DNA of 64,000 nt from Acanthosoma haemorrhoidale (taxonomy: Eukaryota; Arthropoda; Insecta; Hemiptera; Acanthosomatidae): positions 39,321,754-39,385,753 of the forward strand of contig OV884011.1 in the NCBI GenBank assembly GCA_930367205.1. The letters run 5' to 3'. Position 1 is the first letter of the stretch. Each line of letters begins with the position of its first letter. Positions 1 through 13,011 of this stretch are shown in pieces. A program made the position numbers and the translations under genes. The notes under the pieces are model-generated. The model had not been told where the DNA came from and made no database searches. It worked only from the letters and a program-made list of their open reading frames with translations.

Positions 1-1389
1 CTTACACCTACGAAATAACAACAAACTCATTTGGAATTCGCAGCTCACCCACTGATGCCACCCAAGTCGAGAGACACGCGCAATTTCCACATTAACAGAG
101 TGATTTGATCTGGTCAAAACAATTTATTAATAATCAAATTTTAATAAATTTGTCAAAAAAACCTGAGTATGATTATAATTATGAGTCTCTCTGTTCTTTA
201 AAACTTAAACGGTCAGTTCTATAATTTATATACGGGATGCATAAATGTCACCAAGTTTTCAACATTAATTAAAATGGCATAAGCACGGAAAATTGCTTTT
301 AAACTAGACACTAGAAAGCACATCAAGCGAGCGACAGCTAAGAAAACAAAACCAAGCAACAGTGCTTCGTTGGTTTGTTAATTAATACTGTGCCCTGAAT
401 AAGTTTTTAAAGTATGTCACTTTAACAACTTTTCTCAGAATAAATAAAAATCGCAAGGGGAGAACAGTGGATGTAATCGAGAATTGGTGACCAAAACACA
501 AGGGTGTAAAACATTAAAAAAATAAATTAAATATCTGCAATTTGTGATTTGTATTGTTAATACCATGGAAAGCCTACGTTCCGATCATCAAGCTTGGGGA
601 ACTCACCTGGATACGAGTATCGAGGCTAGATATCGAGTATCGAGGCTAGATATCTCGCTCTAACGACGACCGTCGTTAGCCACTACTTACTTCCTGGGCA
701 CTTGATATCTTGCCAAATTAGTGGCCCACGGTCGAACACAAGGAAGTCCTTGCGCCTAATTCCAAGTTATTACCCTTATAATATCATTATCAGCCTGAAT
801 TCGTAAGAATAAATTTACCTTTTTTACTTTCTAACGTGCATCCGAAACGAGCTCCTGGTAGGCTCCAGGGGTGGCTGGGGCTTACACATAAATTACAGCA
901 TTAAAGCCCCAAAATGTTCAACAATTTCTTGTGTTGTAAAGTAATCAATTAGAAAATGAAAATCAATAGAATAATCACATGCATCAAATATATATATATA
1001 TCCTACAAACCTATACAGTGGAAAAGAATTGATTGGGACAAAAATTAAATCAGTTTAATATTAATCAATTGTATTTTCAATATTAAAACTTTACACCAAC
1101 GCGCAGAGTATAAGGGATTAATCAAACTCAGTGATTAATCAAATGAGTGGTGTCCAGAAAAAGTTCATTATACATATTATTTTATTTCTTTGAATATAGC
1201 GTCAGAGGGGTCACCTGGTAAGGTAGGTGAAAATATATAAAATAAATTATAAATAATATATATACATATTATGCACCGAAAGGTAGATGTATGTATTATC
1301 TTATATTTTTATTTGTGTGGATTAAAAATGTATTAGTCTGGAGACCGAATGTAGCAATACACATGGTATAAATGTGATGATTTATTACA
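1..1389. other. AT-rich non-coding; nothing beyond the 20-bp tandem
   Basis: Apart from the tandem and hairpin at 614-679 and a small TATATA run near 990, I see no coding or repeat signal here. Confidence 0.5.
614..654. repeat. Perfect 20-bp tandem duplication
   Basis: Two exact head-to-tail copies of a 20-bp unit beginning CGAGTATCGAGG. An 8-bp stem hairpin (CTAACGAC/GTCGTTAG) follows at 660-679. Confidence 0.95.
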
Positions 1390-1445
1390 ATTATTTATTT
1401 CTCTTTTAGGGCAGATTGTAATTTTCTTTAAATAAAGAATCATGA
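1390..1445 (+). mobile_element. Short 3' end of the same non-LTR tail family
   Basis: 'ctcttttagggcagattgtaattttctttaaataaag' matches the terminal part of the tails at 5400 and 5925. Only the last ~50 bp are recognisable. Confidence 0.4.
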
Positions 1446-1621
1446 AATAAGAAAGTAATCATTTGTTGTACATTTTGATGAGGTCTTCCAACGCTACCCA
1501 GGGATTGGTAGTGCATTAGTTTTCCAGGACAACTGTAAGAAATTTATATTATATATAAATGTAAATAATCATACTTTCACATTTATTATATTTTTAAATA
1601 CTTTTACGTATCTAATTTCAG

Positions 1622-1696
1622 GATATGCAGATTTACCCAAGCCCGGTTCCGATTCGCAATGTCTCGCAGCTACAGTTTCTCAAATTAGAAAGGATC
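1622..1696 (+). other. Possible small exon between splice-like sites
   Basis: A 'ctaatttcag' acceptor precedes about 75 bp that is open in more than one frame and is locally GC-richer. It ends at a GTAATG donor-like site. No recognised protein similarity and no partner exon. Confidence 0.15.
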
Positions 1697-1699
1697 AAG

Positions 1700-2599
1700 T
1701 AATGACTTTCACAATTCCTGTATTCAATTAACATGAAAAAAGTAAATTTAATTTCCTTCGGTTTAATCCTGTAGAGGTAGGAAGGAACCTACACACAATG
1801 TGTGGTTACTGCTGGCAGATGGCCCGATCCAAACAAGGCCTTCTCTACTTACAGTCAAGTCATCGAATGCACGCCTTTCTGTTAGTCATTCTAAGCTGTA
1901 TAAGGACTCAGCCAAACAAAAGGCACCAACTTTTTAAGGGTTGACCCGAGTCCAGATACCAATGTGTGAATATTTGAAATGGATAGTGCTTAACAGGATA
2001 TTGAATTGGCAGCGTTCTGAGTAAACTGGAAAAAAAAAATATTCGAGTGCAATGCATCTCACTATCAGCAGGGTTTATGTAATTATTGTCCTGTAAAGTA
2101 CCTATACATGTTATTAACCAGGGCACTGCCGGAGCCAGGTCCTCTAGAAGCTCATCGGGGTTATGGAGTTTATTTTACGGTAAGAAATTGACTAAGGAGA
2201 GAATCTAGAAATGAGAATAACGTAGGTTGGTTAAGTCGATCAAGTGAGGGATTGGCAGGAAAGGAACTGGATTTTGATAAAAGCAAAGAAGATTGTGTTG
2301 GGAATCGATAATATGGTGGTCTATCCAAGTGTGACTATGTGGGGTTGTAAGGGAGAACACAAGGTTTCGAGGAAGGATGATATTGAGTAGATGACGTTTA
2401 TCCTAATTATGAAAAGAGTGTTCAAGTAACCAGCCAAAACAATAGTAAATACATTGTTGTGCCAATTTCACCAAAGACAGGTAGAAGGAAGTTCCTCGTC
2501 ACGGACCCGAAATTGTGTGCCTATTTTTTATATGTCAATAAATCACTTGCTTCAGTGTGGAGAGAGACAAACGTGCATTCGATATCGCACTTTTCGATG
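1700..2599. other. Non-coding, unassigned
   Basis: No convincing frame. The open frame at 1908-2126 (-) looks like chance. 2160-2400 is purine-rich on the plus strand, without a recognisable product. Confidence 0.4.
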
Positions 2600-3150
2600 A
2601 AACATTGTACTCTCTCTCTCTCTCCCTCCGCTTGCTTGCTGCTTTAATCGAACCAGGGTTTTCTTATTAAATTAATTACCTCTGCAACTCTTTATCTCTC
2701 ACCCTCTCTTTGGTGCTGATGGCCTTCAAAACTTCAAAACCACCTTCTACCTGGTAGTTCTATCAATTCGTTGGAAGGAACATCATCCATGCAGACGACG
2801 GCTTCTAGGGCCCTGCAAAATGTACCTAGTATCTTCACCTGCAGGGGTCGAGTTTGCCTCTTTCCGGTTCATAATCGCCTTTTGGATCTGGACGGTTTTC
2901 GCTTACTCTCAGATACCAAGCGTGAACTCGTGGTCATTACAAGAGCACGAAACTACCTATAATACCTAGCTTATACCTCTTCTCCTGAACATAGTGAACT
3001 CTCGGGGCACACCTCCTGAGATTATATGGAGCCAGATCTAAAAAAAGAACAAAAAAAACTAATAAGCAGGCCACCGACTAGGGCAATAGTAATATGTAAA
3101 ACAACACAGATTTATCTCTTTCTGACGCTAACCGGAATGTGGGCCACTAC
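2600..3150 (+). mobile_element. Old, diverged LTR copy
   Basis: A short TC tract at 2608-2622, the 'gcttgctgct' segment, the 'ggatctggacggttttcgc' stretch near 2884 and 'cctgaacatagtg' near 2983 align in order with the LTRs at 29263 and 48866. It is strongly diverged, and both ends are lost. The frames at 2459-2647 and 2771-2962 are chance frames within it. Confidence 0.65.
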
Positions 3151-5156
3151 GTAAAATTTTATGTCTCTTGCTTGAACAGTACTCGCAACGACAAGCACAG
3201 ACAGACAAGACAAGGATGCCCGATTGTCAAGTGTAACAACAGATTGGTCGAATGATGTGAACTAACTAATAATTCTCAAACAATTCATGGTTAAGGCGCA
3301 CAATAAGTACCTCCTGGCCAACACCGAGCCCCCCTTCTGCCGATTCAGTTTCACAGTAATCTTTCGATGGAAAAAACGTTAAGATATTGTGATCACTTTA
3401 AAACCAATCAGTTCAGAATTGATGGAACTCAACTTTTTTCATAATTGAAAGAGGTCTGGAAATAAGTGACCCACTCATAATAGCGATACCAAAATTCACT
3501 ATAAACTTCTAAGGGAGCTACAGCGAAAATTCGTGGTAGGATTATAAAACTTCATCGCAGATAATGCCGATCGTTTCACCATGAACGACGAAATAGCATC
3601 TGTGATTGTCTTACTAAAGACCTCCATGGGTAATAGGGTACATGAAATATTGTTAGCTGATACCGATAATTGACATGCCCAATATGAAACAAGATTAACA
3701 CCGCAGATAACAACATCCTGGATCTTCGTTGGAAAAAAAGGCACAGTCGACAATCGGTCATCCTGTCGTCACGAGGCTAAACATACAGAATAAATTGACT
3801 AAAACTTCCCCCCCCCCCTTCCTGAGGTGAACCTTAAACGGGGTTAAATCGAATAAAACATCTCTAGATATGATTTTTTTAAAACATTCTTTAATCCATT
3901 ATTCATTACTCCAACTTAGAAACGGAAGAGGATTTTATCCAAGGAATGTATGAATTATTCGTCGTCAGATACTCTTGAACAACTGCACAATACAGAGCAA
4001 CGAAAAGTCTGACCAATCGGGTTCTATTGACGACCTCTTTGTTCCTTTGTCTGAAGCCATAAATTATTATTTCCTTTGAGGAGGTTGATGACTCCAGCTA
4101 ATAAACGACCGTGACGTAACTCCGCGCTCGTTTCAGTCCTTTGTCTTTAACGTGGTAATAATCAGGTGGTTATCAATTAGTTCCCTTGTCCATTATTAAT
4201 TTGCTCTCTCAACAATGCTGATATAATAATGGATGAGATTCCTTATTGTATGATCTAAAAATTATATTGAGATTCAGCCTAGCAAAAAAATATAATACGT
4301 TACTATACGGAACATTATTAGTGTAGTTAAAGGCTTGCAATAGAAATAAAAATAAAAGAGGTATATACGTTATAACTTAATAAAGCTAGTACAATATAAT
4401 TAAGTGGACTGTATAACTGAAATTAATAAGGCAGGGTGAAAAGTGGTGTTATATAAAGCTCCCCGATTGGTCACTTCATGATCGACTTTTATTCACGAAC
4501 GATACAGGTTAAACCATGAACGAACAATTAGTATTCATCTTACTCAAACCAACTCAAATATTTCGCAAATTGGATGCTTATTTGTGGATATGGACCATTA
4601 TATGAAAATGTTTAAAGCTCTGCTTAGTAAAGTTATGTATGCCAAGTTCCGTCTTGGCTCGAGGCAATTGACAATGCATCAATAAATAAAACATATAAAA
4701 CAAAATAAGAGGTGGACTGATTTGTTTCCAAGTATATGTTCAATACTTGTAGTAAGAAGCTGGTTTGTGCAGGTTTCTGAGCAAGGGTGAAAGTTATGCA
4801 AGGAACCGCAATTGAATCGGCAAACTATTTTGTGGAATAGTAGGTAGAATCTAACGAAGACTTGTAAAAAAAAAAATACTCGAAAAATGATGCATAGAGT
4901 GGTTCTTTTTCGTTTGTTTTCTCAAAAATAGAAACGTTTTCACCCCAAAACAAGTGATGTCAGTCTGTCTGTTCTGGTGATTAAGAGTTTATCCTGTTCG
5001 TTTTTTCTGCTGTAATCTAACCCATAATCATGCGATAACACGCTTGATTTTGATGAATCGATTAAAATAAACCCTTTATCTAGGTACACTTTAAGGATGC
5101 TTTGACAGAGAAGGTTTCTAAGCATAGATGCAAAATTTAGATCTAATTTTTGAAAA
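3151..5156. other. AT-rich non-coding, unassigned
   Basis: Holds an 84-codon minus-strand frame (3499-3753) with no recognised family and a short C run near 3810. Otherwise featureless. Confidence 0.4.
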
Positions 5157-5470
5157 GTGGGAGTCCTGGCAATGGCCAGTCTCTCCAATCATGTCCTGAG
5201 CGTCTGTGGCTCTCGCGCTCTTGGTCAGTATCCACTGGCTAGTATCCGGTGACGCGGCTGACGGAGGAGCGTGGGGGACTTCCCAAGACTCCGCTTTCTC
5301 TTTGCGGTGGATTTGGGGGGTCTCTGGGCTGTCTGTAAATATTGTATGAATGAGCGAGTGAATGATGAACTGTAAATATTGTATGAATGAGACCATATAT
5401 CTTAATTACTTATTGCCTTATAAAAGGCAGATTGTAAATATTGCACAATAAAGGAATAATTTTTGAAAAA
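5157..5470 (+). mobile_element. Non-LTR retrotransposon 3' tail, copy 1
   Basis: Ends with a 'ttgccttataaaaggcagattgtaaatattgcacaataaa' type tail containing AATAAA (about 5447). It aligns with 5592-5965 in the order 'ggc..tggccag', 'gtgtctgtggctctcg', and the closing 'gcagattgta'. Also contains a local duplication of 'ctgtaaatattgtatgaatgag' (5332 and 5371). No coding frame survives. Confidence 0.6.
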
Positions 5471-5591
5471 CTACCTACACATCGTAATCCAACAGCAAGA
5501 TCGCAATCTAGATCCATCCACTCATCCCTACGACCTCCCCGTAGATTGAAACAATTATGGCCTCGAGATCTCCTATAATTTACCCGTTATT

Positions 5592-5965
5592 GGAGGGCTT
5601 GGCACTGGCCAGAATTCTCCCATCATGGTTGGAGTGTCTGTGGCTCTCGTGCTCTCTCTCAGAATGTACTGATATCTAGCAGTAATGTGGTTTCAGGAGC
5701 AGCATAGGGATACCCTTCTCCATCTCCATCCATTGCGGAACACTCTCCCCCCCCGGGTCGTGCTTCTTTGCTGGGGAATTGACAGGTGATTTTGGCGTTT
5801 CCTGTGCTTTGTACATAAGCCTATATTGTCTGTGTGTATATTGTAAATACAGTATTTATGAGAGATTAAATGCAATATTATATATATAGTATGAATACGA
5901 TCATTTCTCACAATTATCCATTGCCTTATTAGGGCAGATTGTATTTTATTTTTTACAAACGAAAA
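5592..5965 (+). mobile_element. Non-LTR retrotransposon 3' tail, copy 2
   Basis: Diverged direct repeat of the 5157-5470 tail, in the same orientation and only about 120 bp away. Ends 'cattgccttattagggcagattgtattttatt'. The long T run at 6029-6056 follows. Confidence 0.6.
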
Positions 5966-6024
5966 AGGGGATTTTTTAAAAGGGGATTGGGCCAAACTGT
6001 ATGATAATATTTAGAACATTCCAA

Positions 6025-6028
<4 letters not shown>

Positions 6029-6056
<28 letters not shown>
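6029..6056. repeat. Poly-T run, 28 bp
   Basis: Uninterrupted T tract just after the non-LTR 3' tail at 5965. It may be slippage or the A-tail of an inverted insertion. Confidence 0.9.
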
Positions 6057-6060
<4 letters not shown>

Positions 6061-6439
6061 GATGGACTTATATTTATTTTTAATATTTGTATAACCGTAT
6101 AATTAATTCATTTAATATTCTAATTTTTACAATTATTTGTTTTGTTGTATTTGTAAATGTGACGGTTTTATTTTTAATTTAATATTGTATAGTACCGATT
6201 TTCGTGAATCATGCATTTATTGACTGAAAGGTTTTCTGGATTGTTTACTTTTATTTTTTTAACCGAGCTACACACTTTATTATATTTAGCATCTCTTTGC
6301 GATGTGCTATTCATCTCATATTCATTCCTAGAGTAGATGGTCTTAGAATAAAGTATTTTTCTGTTCTAAAATGACGTTTTCTTGTATTACTAAGCGTTTT
6401 GATTCAAACGATTGAGTGATTAAATTGATAGCAGTTACC

Positions 6440-6722
6440 CACGCTAGATTTGTGCCTTTATTCGCCCAAGTCAAAGTTGAGAAGTTATCATAACTGTGTA
6501 GTTGAGTTGAGACGAAGAAAGGATGGACGACTCGAGTGCATCGACACAGCTTGTTATGCTGCAGGCGGGAGAGGACTGTTTTTTATTATCTGTGTTTTTG
6601 TCGTCGTTTCCTCGTGTCTGTCGTCACGTGCTGACAAGGCACAGGCGTTCATCCGGCCTTGGCTCGGCTGGGGGCTACGTGGGATAACATACCGACCGAA
6701 TGTTTTCGTTTACAGCGATTAA
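6440..6722 (+). other. GC-richer segment with 90-codon open frame, unassigned
   Basis: Locally GC-rich relative to its flanks and open on the plus strand from a TTG at 6450 to 6722. No ATG at the start and no recognised family. It could be the 5' part of a decayed retroelement. Confidence 0.2.
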
Positions 6723-8487
6723 GATTAAGAATTGAGTATTTAAAATATATAAATAAACAAACTAAAGGAATTTAAAAAGTATGAAACAATATCGAGATAT
6801 GTGTGTGGATTACTTGTCAGGAAATCTGTTTAGGTTGAAGATAGAAAGTAACAATTTTTTCAACTTGTTAGTGGACTTCAGCTTCATCTGGTTCATACGC
6901 ATCTTGAAAGGAAAAAAAAAAACATTACTGTTGGCATGATAAGTTTGACTTATTAATCCGGGACTGAAACAGAAATAATACGGTGAAACGTAGTCGCATA
7001 AGATATTTACTGAAAGACTCCTAATAATTCACTTATATTTTTATTCCAGCTAGCAATGAACTCTCAATATACAGGAGATGCTTGCGCGAATAAGTGTAAA
7101 AAGTCTACACTCTTTAAATTTAAAATATTGTGAAAAAAAAAAAACAGATATGTCTCAGCACGAGAAATGTGACATTCCACGTTTAATTGTTAGTTTTTAA
7201 ATATATCGTGCCAGCCATTCCAAACTATCAAATATATAAACGCTTAGGTTAAAGAAGAGAAAAAAAACAAAAAAAAAAACACTTTTATAGTGGACATGAA
7301 ATCAGCGCATTTTTCCGATTTCAGAGCAAGAGATTCGTATCGTGTTCAATGCAGGAGAGGAGGAAGGTATTTAATACGAATAGCACACTTTTTCATATCG
7401 GTTAGTTTGACAAGGTAGGGACGATATGTATATCCCGATATCATTTCTCAGCCAGAAAAAACTAAGGAGCGTTGTTGAATATACAATTTCAAAATTGCAG
7501 ATCGAACAAATCATATTTACAGCAAAGTTAACGGGCCCGTAAGGTTGTCAATCCGGTTCGAAGAAAACCGTAAGGAGCTATGTGTGCTAAATAAATCATA
7601 TTTATATAAGAATATAAGTGGCATGGTGTTATTGAAATAAAAAGAAAACAAAAATGACAATAATAAAACAACCTACAACAAATAATAATAAAAAACTTAA
7701 GCAATGAAAAATTAACAAAATAAAAAAGCATAAAGGCAAAGGTAATCATTAATTGGCTTCCGTGTGACAATCTTTTTATATTTATGTCCGTATTTATACA
7801 GACAGGGACTTTACAGAATGAGACTTATTTCATTTCAGATTTGAGCTGAATAAGCTTCTTCATTTCCATGAATCCCGTCGTCCACCCTTTTTTTTACCAT
7901 CATTTTTTGAAGAATATTTAGTAGGTCTGTGATGCTGTGGGCCATTTTAGGGTATCGTTTATTCTGTTTGATCATATAAATGCTGCGACATAGTGACAGA
8001 TACTAATTAATTACCCATTAGTTAATAGTTAATTTCTGGTTTGCTCTTTTCCTGCTGTAGAAGTACATAGAACTAAAAACATATAAAAGTAGAGCAATGA
8101 TTCATCACAGAAAGAAAACGTTCGTACAAATGTCACGGTCTCCGAGCTATCTCCATCCATGAAACCGTAACATTGCGAAATATTTGATTATCTACAAGAT
8201 TAGATGTTTTAATCGGAAGAGGCTTAGAGAAGTCCTACTAACCCTATTCTAGTTTCTATGCCGATTTTCTAGTTTTTTTGCCGATGGCCTAGAAAAGAGC
8301 ATAAATTAATTTGTAATGGATATAAAAAAGTGCTTCTTGCTTTGTTACAAAATTTAAATCATACATAGGCAAAAGTTTTGAACTTGTTGAGTTTCTATAA
8401 TTAACTATTAGAATTTTTTTCATTGTTATATATTTATAACAAACACCTTCAAACGTAAAGTTCAATCTATTGTTTAGCGAAATCGTC
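6723..8487. other. AT-rich non-coding
   Basis: Only A/T runs and short chance frames (for example 7528-7770 minus). Nothing supported. Confidence 0.5.
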
Positions 8488-8730
8488 TCTGACACGTATT
8501 AATACTTTTAAGTCCTGCCATACTCCATATAAATTCGTCAGATTTAGCCGAGATGACCCTTAGGGTCAAATACAGATCAACCTCGTATCTCAACCAGATC
8601 AGGTAACGCGGTCATAACCTGTGACCCCAAAAATTTTGTTACTTTTACAGTCACGTTTTTGTTTTAAATCTACCTTAAGAGGTCCAACAATGATCAAACC
8701 CAAGAAATAGATCTGCCTGTATGTTATTAT
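8488..8730 (+). repeat. Family A dispersed repeat, copy 1
   Basis: Landmarks in order: 'aatacttttaagtc', 'cccttagggtcaaatacagatcaa', 'tcgtatctca.ccagatcagg', 'gtcataacctgtgaccc', 'gttacttttag' type, 'caacaatgatcaaac.caagaaatagatc'. Non-coding. Family limits are defined only by comparing copies in this window. Confidence 0.75.
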
Positions 8731-9599
8731 TTTGTTAAAAAAAACAATTTACACTAATTTCATTTGCAATTACTTAGTATGATAGCGTTACTATAAACAG
8801 TGTGTGTGACATGTGAACGGTACCTCGTCCAGTATGAGACTAACTCATGAATCTAGGACCTTTTTGTACTGGGGAAAAGAACAAAGGATTCAAGGACACT
8901 TGTATACAAATAGGTCCATCTTTTGACATTATCCTTGAGCCTTGGGGATAATTGAGAATGTTCAATGTTTGGTAGTACTCGCCCAAGACCTTGTCCTTGG
9001 GAACATGTAATGATTGATACTTCGCCTCCTGGATGACTTCTATCGAGGAAATAGTGTAAATAACATTAAATGCGATTCTATATATTTTATTTGTAAACCA
9101 CTTAATAAAATGAAAATTTGGGATTAAAATTTCTAAATAAACAATGACTATTTTCAGACTGTGTGTTAATATTTAGGAATTTATTTAGTTTTAAACGGAT
9201 GTAATTCCTTTAGTACAAATAAACTAAGATACTTTTTAAGTTTTTATTCATAATTTATTTTTTCTTAAATTGATAAACAGTAAAATTAAACTAATTATTT
9301 TTTATAGTTTTACTTTTAGTTCTTAGTTCATGAATTTAGTTTATTTGAAGTTATGAATATAACTTTATTTGTTCTGAGTCAGTTTAAAAAAAAGACAATG
9401 AACTAAATATAGTCACCAAATATTCCCAAGAATATAAAATATTAATTTCTATCTTTAACCTCACGATGATTTTTCTACGATCTTAATAATGTATATTAAT
9501 ATATAATGGAGTACACAAACTTTTTATTGTTGTAATTTTCCTTTGAATTTGAATTTTTAAAAATATTCATAACTATTTGACTTCAAATCAGGTGTGAGA
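8731..9599. other. AT-rich non-coding
   Basis: Nothing supported on either strand. Confidence 0.5.
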
Positions 9600-10010
9600 G
9601 TACACCAATCCTAAAAAAGGCAATTTACACAACATCGATCAGCTCGTATTTTCTATGCATATTCAATACAATAGGAATAGGTAATTCAAGAACTATAATG
9701 TTAGGTAAGTAGGCGCGTATTTATTTCGTGAAATTCTCAGAAAACTTACTAAGAACAACTCATTCAAAGAATGTATCAGGAGGTATAGCACCTGAAAAAC
9801 GAGAGTAGCAAAAACGAACCAAAGTTTTTTAAATCAAATCATAACTAGCCACAGATCAATATGGAGCTTATAATTGTTTATTAATTACAAACTGCACAAT
9901 GTTGTGAAATTCCGCTGTCAATGAAAATTTATATATATGTTGGCACCCTAGGGTCATATTTAATAAATTTCATGTAGGAGAACGATTGCTCGCATTGATA
10001 TGTTGAACCA
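9600..10010 (+). mobile_element. Second copy of the hAT-like element, ends lost
   Basis: Aligns in order with 12470-12840 through 'ggcaattta', 'tctatgcat', 'caatagaaatag'-like, 'gtatttatttcgt', 'ccaaagttttttaaatcaa' and 'attgctcg' landmarks. The GGTGGCCAAC terminal repeats are not visible here. Confidence 0.65.
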
Positions 10011-12406
10011 AAAGAACAAGAATTTTAGAAATATAAATCGCGTAACAAATGGAACTATTCGTTTGTTAAGAACTCTCGAAACTCCAGATGATCCAGTGAT
10101 TGGTTTCTAATTATAATCTCAGCATTATTTGATGTAATAACTTGTTCTCAATGTTGATTATGCTGGCCTATGTACTACCAGGATTCAGCAGGGAAATCCG
10201 ACCTCTGATGGGCATGTACCAATCGCTCGTTTATCTGGAAATTTTTCCCGTTCGGGAATTTGGTTTGATTCGTTATCAGCCAGTACCCAACTTAAGATAC
10301 AACATCAGTACCCACGTCCTAGAAGGAGAAAGTCTAAGGCCGCTGGGTGAACGTCCGCCCTCCGGATAACTGTCAGTCTAGTCACCAGCTGGATACTTGT
10401 CCCCTGTAACCGGAGCAGTTCAATCAACCAATCTGTTACAGTTACTTATGACATCTTCCATGGCGTTATCCTTGGTAGGGAAATCCCGAAGAGGAAGTGG
10501 TCACAAATTTTGCCCAGTTTATTCTGCATTATCCATTACTGCTAAGTAACGGCAGGAAAAAGGAAATTGTTGGACGAAAAAGTCAATTTTAGATGAATGG
10601 CCACATATTTCTACTTGTAATTAACGTACAAGTGCTTTCTCCAGTTCAAACTAAGTATACTCCTATATCAATTATTATGTACAAAAAAATACAAAAATCA
10701 AAATTTTGTACAATATACTTTAAATAATAATAGATCATATTCCTGAACAAATTTATATACATGTTTTTTTTTTTTCAGTTTATATGTATTCTGGACCAAT
10801 TTTAACCATTATACAACTTTATATTATATTGCCTTCACAAGTATTTTATTTATATTCTGGATATATACACTTAAATACATTTTGACAATTCTGCAAGCTT
10901 TTTAGCTACTCTGTAATTTATATGTATTTTTTATCACCTGAGAATGATGACAGTGTTAACTTCCGAAAGCGCTTGTACAAGTAATCTCCTAGTCATTTTG
11001 TACAAACAATTATTAAGTTATTTCATGGCACCTAGATTTTCAGTTATTTCGCTCGTCAAACCGATCATCATTCTACTTCAATATTATTGGTTATAGTTTG
11101 GCAAATATTGGTGTAGGGTACCTAATATCATGGGGTAATAGGAACATCAGAAGCAGTATCTGCCGTTGTAAGTTGTCCGCCCTCCTTCCAAGAAGATTTT
11201 TCACCCGAAATTCACTTCGGGGAGTCAAGCGAGTGTCGGAAGACTTGCAAGTGATCAAGTTCCAATTCTTAACGTAAATATAAGTGTTTAATAAAATTTG
11301 CGTGTACTTCTAAATTTTCTTTTTACCTTTGCATTGAGAATTGAAATTATTGATATTGTTGTTAGTGATCCTTGAGGCATAGCTAGTAAATGCAAGTATG
11401 GAATAGTTTAAGTAGCCAACAAACAAATTTTTCTTTGCACTGAAGGATCTGAACCTGGATTTTTTTTATCACATAAATATTTTCTGTAGTTTTCAAAAGC
11501 CTTCACTACGCAACACAGATAATTATAGATACTATAATTATTAATAATAGTAGTAATAATAGTAATAAAGATAATTATTACAATAGAATGTTCAGCAATG
11601 AATTCCGATTTATCTTGAAAAAGAGAGAATTTCATTTAATGTTACATGCGCTTATTACCTATAGTTGACAGACGCCAGAGTGCTTCTAAACTAAAATTAA
11701 AATACAATCAGTAAGTACAACTAAATTCATACATGAAAGCTTATTTTTTCCATCACGACAGGTTTTTCAGAAGCCGCATTTTCAAAATGTTTATCTGATC
11801 GTACTATTTAATGTCGTCAGATATAGTTTTTTCATGGATAACACATACTTACGTTTAATACTCTCCGTGGTTTCCCTCATAAAAAACCAGGCGTAGTTGG
11901 TAGTAAATAAATATGTGTATGTTTTGTGTTTCGTAAATAAAGCTGCATAAATGTAAATAAGTTATAATAATCCTCATTTTCAATTTGTCTATTGAATTGT
12001 TTTCCACCTATTTCCTTACGTATGTGTAATAGAATGGAAAAGTCAGGTAAGAAAAATGGTATTTTTTTTAAAAAACCAAGCCGTGAAAAAAAGAGTTACA
12101 GATCTGAAATTAACGGGAAAAAAAATCAGTTGGATTTGGCGTTTCTGTAACAAAAATTATGTTTACTGGTGTTATAATAAATGTCAATTGATTAATATGA
12201 TAACCAATAGTAAGAAACAGCCAGTTATCTTGTAATCCAAGGGAACTTCTCAAGTTTCCTCGTCCCATATACGGGTAGCTGTTTGCCTTCGAATCCTGAT
12301 TTGGCTAATTTGATCTGAACAGTTATTATTCAAGGGCGTGCTTTCTTAAAAATCAACAAGACATTTTTTATTTGTTTCTCTCTCATAACGACACCAAGCT
12401 GCAGAC
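10011..12406. other. Non-coding with isolated old-repeat blocks
   Basis: Includes a 75-codon plus frame at 10142-10369 (TTG start, no family) and a 'cctgagaatgatgacagtgttaacttccgaaag' stretch at 10937-10970. That stretch resembles the 3' coding end of some retroelements but is too short to assign. The arm-like repeat at 11560-11740 is listed separately. Confidence 0.4.
11560..11740 (+). repeat. Diverged single copy of part of the 512-bp arm
   Basis: The sequence with 'gagagaatttcattta', 'gttacatgcgc', 'gacgccagagtg' and 'aaattaaaatacaat' follows the left arm order (60030-60140). This shows the arm sequence also exists as a dispersed repeat. Confidence 0.5.
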
Positions 12407-13011
12407 CAAGGGTGGCCAACCTTTTAAGTCGTGCGCCACAATCGTGGTTCCTAATTGGACCTATCCCACCATCATGAAAAGGGCAATTTACTGAGCAGTC
12501 GGTCAACTTATATTCTCTATGCATACTGAATACAATAGAAATAGATAATTAGATAGAAATAGATAAACAAAGGGATGTATTTATTTCGTAAAATGCACAA
12601 AATCATAAAACGTATTGAGAACAACTAAATATAAATATAGATGATAAAGAATTTATCATGAGGTATATCACTTGGAAAACGAGATAATCGAAGACCAAAG
12701 TTTTTTAAATCAAAGCTACAGCCTAATGTGTAGTTTGTAATTGTTCTTTATTTACCAACTAAACTAGTAAATTTTTCAAATAAGAGTCGGTGTTATGGTT
12801 ATCTTGAGGAACTATTGCTCGAATCGATTTGTTTTCTAATATTGCGATAAAGCCCTTATTTTTATCGACAATGGCACATTACCAGCATTCCGTTAACTCC
12901 AATTTTCCGCTTAACTATTGAAACAATAATAATTGTAATGATATTGAAATCCGGGGATTAGACAAACTGATAAAAAAATAAAACAAATCAAGGGCTAGTT
13001 GGCCACCCCTG
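12407..13011. mobile_element. hAT-like non-autonomous element, 605 bp
   Basis: Starts CAAGGGTGGCCAACC and ends with GTTGGCCACCCCTG, inverted ends of the C-A-R-G-G-G-T-G-G-C-C-A-A-C type typical of many hAT elements. Flanking octamers TGCAGACC and TGTAGACT agree at 6 of 8 positions, fitting a decayed 8-bp hAT target duplication. The interior is non-coding. The middle (12480-12840) recurs at 9620-10010. Confidence 0.75.

Noticed and set aside
3499..3753. 84-codon minus-strand frame with protein-like composition
   Set aside because: No recognised family, no promoter or flanking coding signal. Length is within chance for a gene-free window of this size.
10937..10970. Possible hammerhead-ribozyme-like core (GATGA...CGAAAG)
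   Set aside because: The CUGAUGA core is not intact and the required stems do not form by eye.
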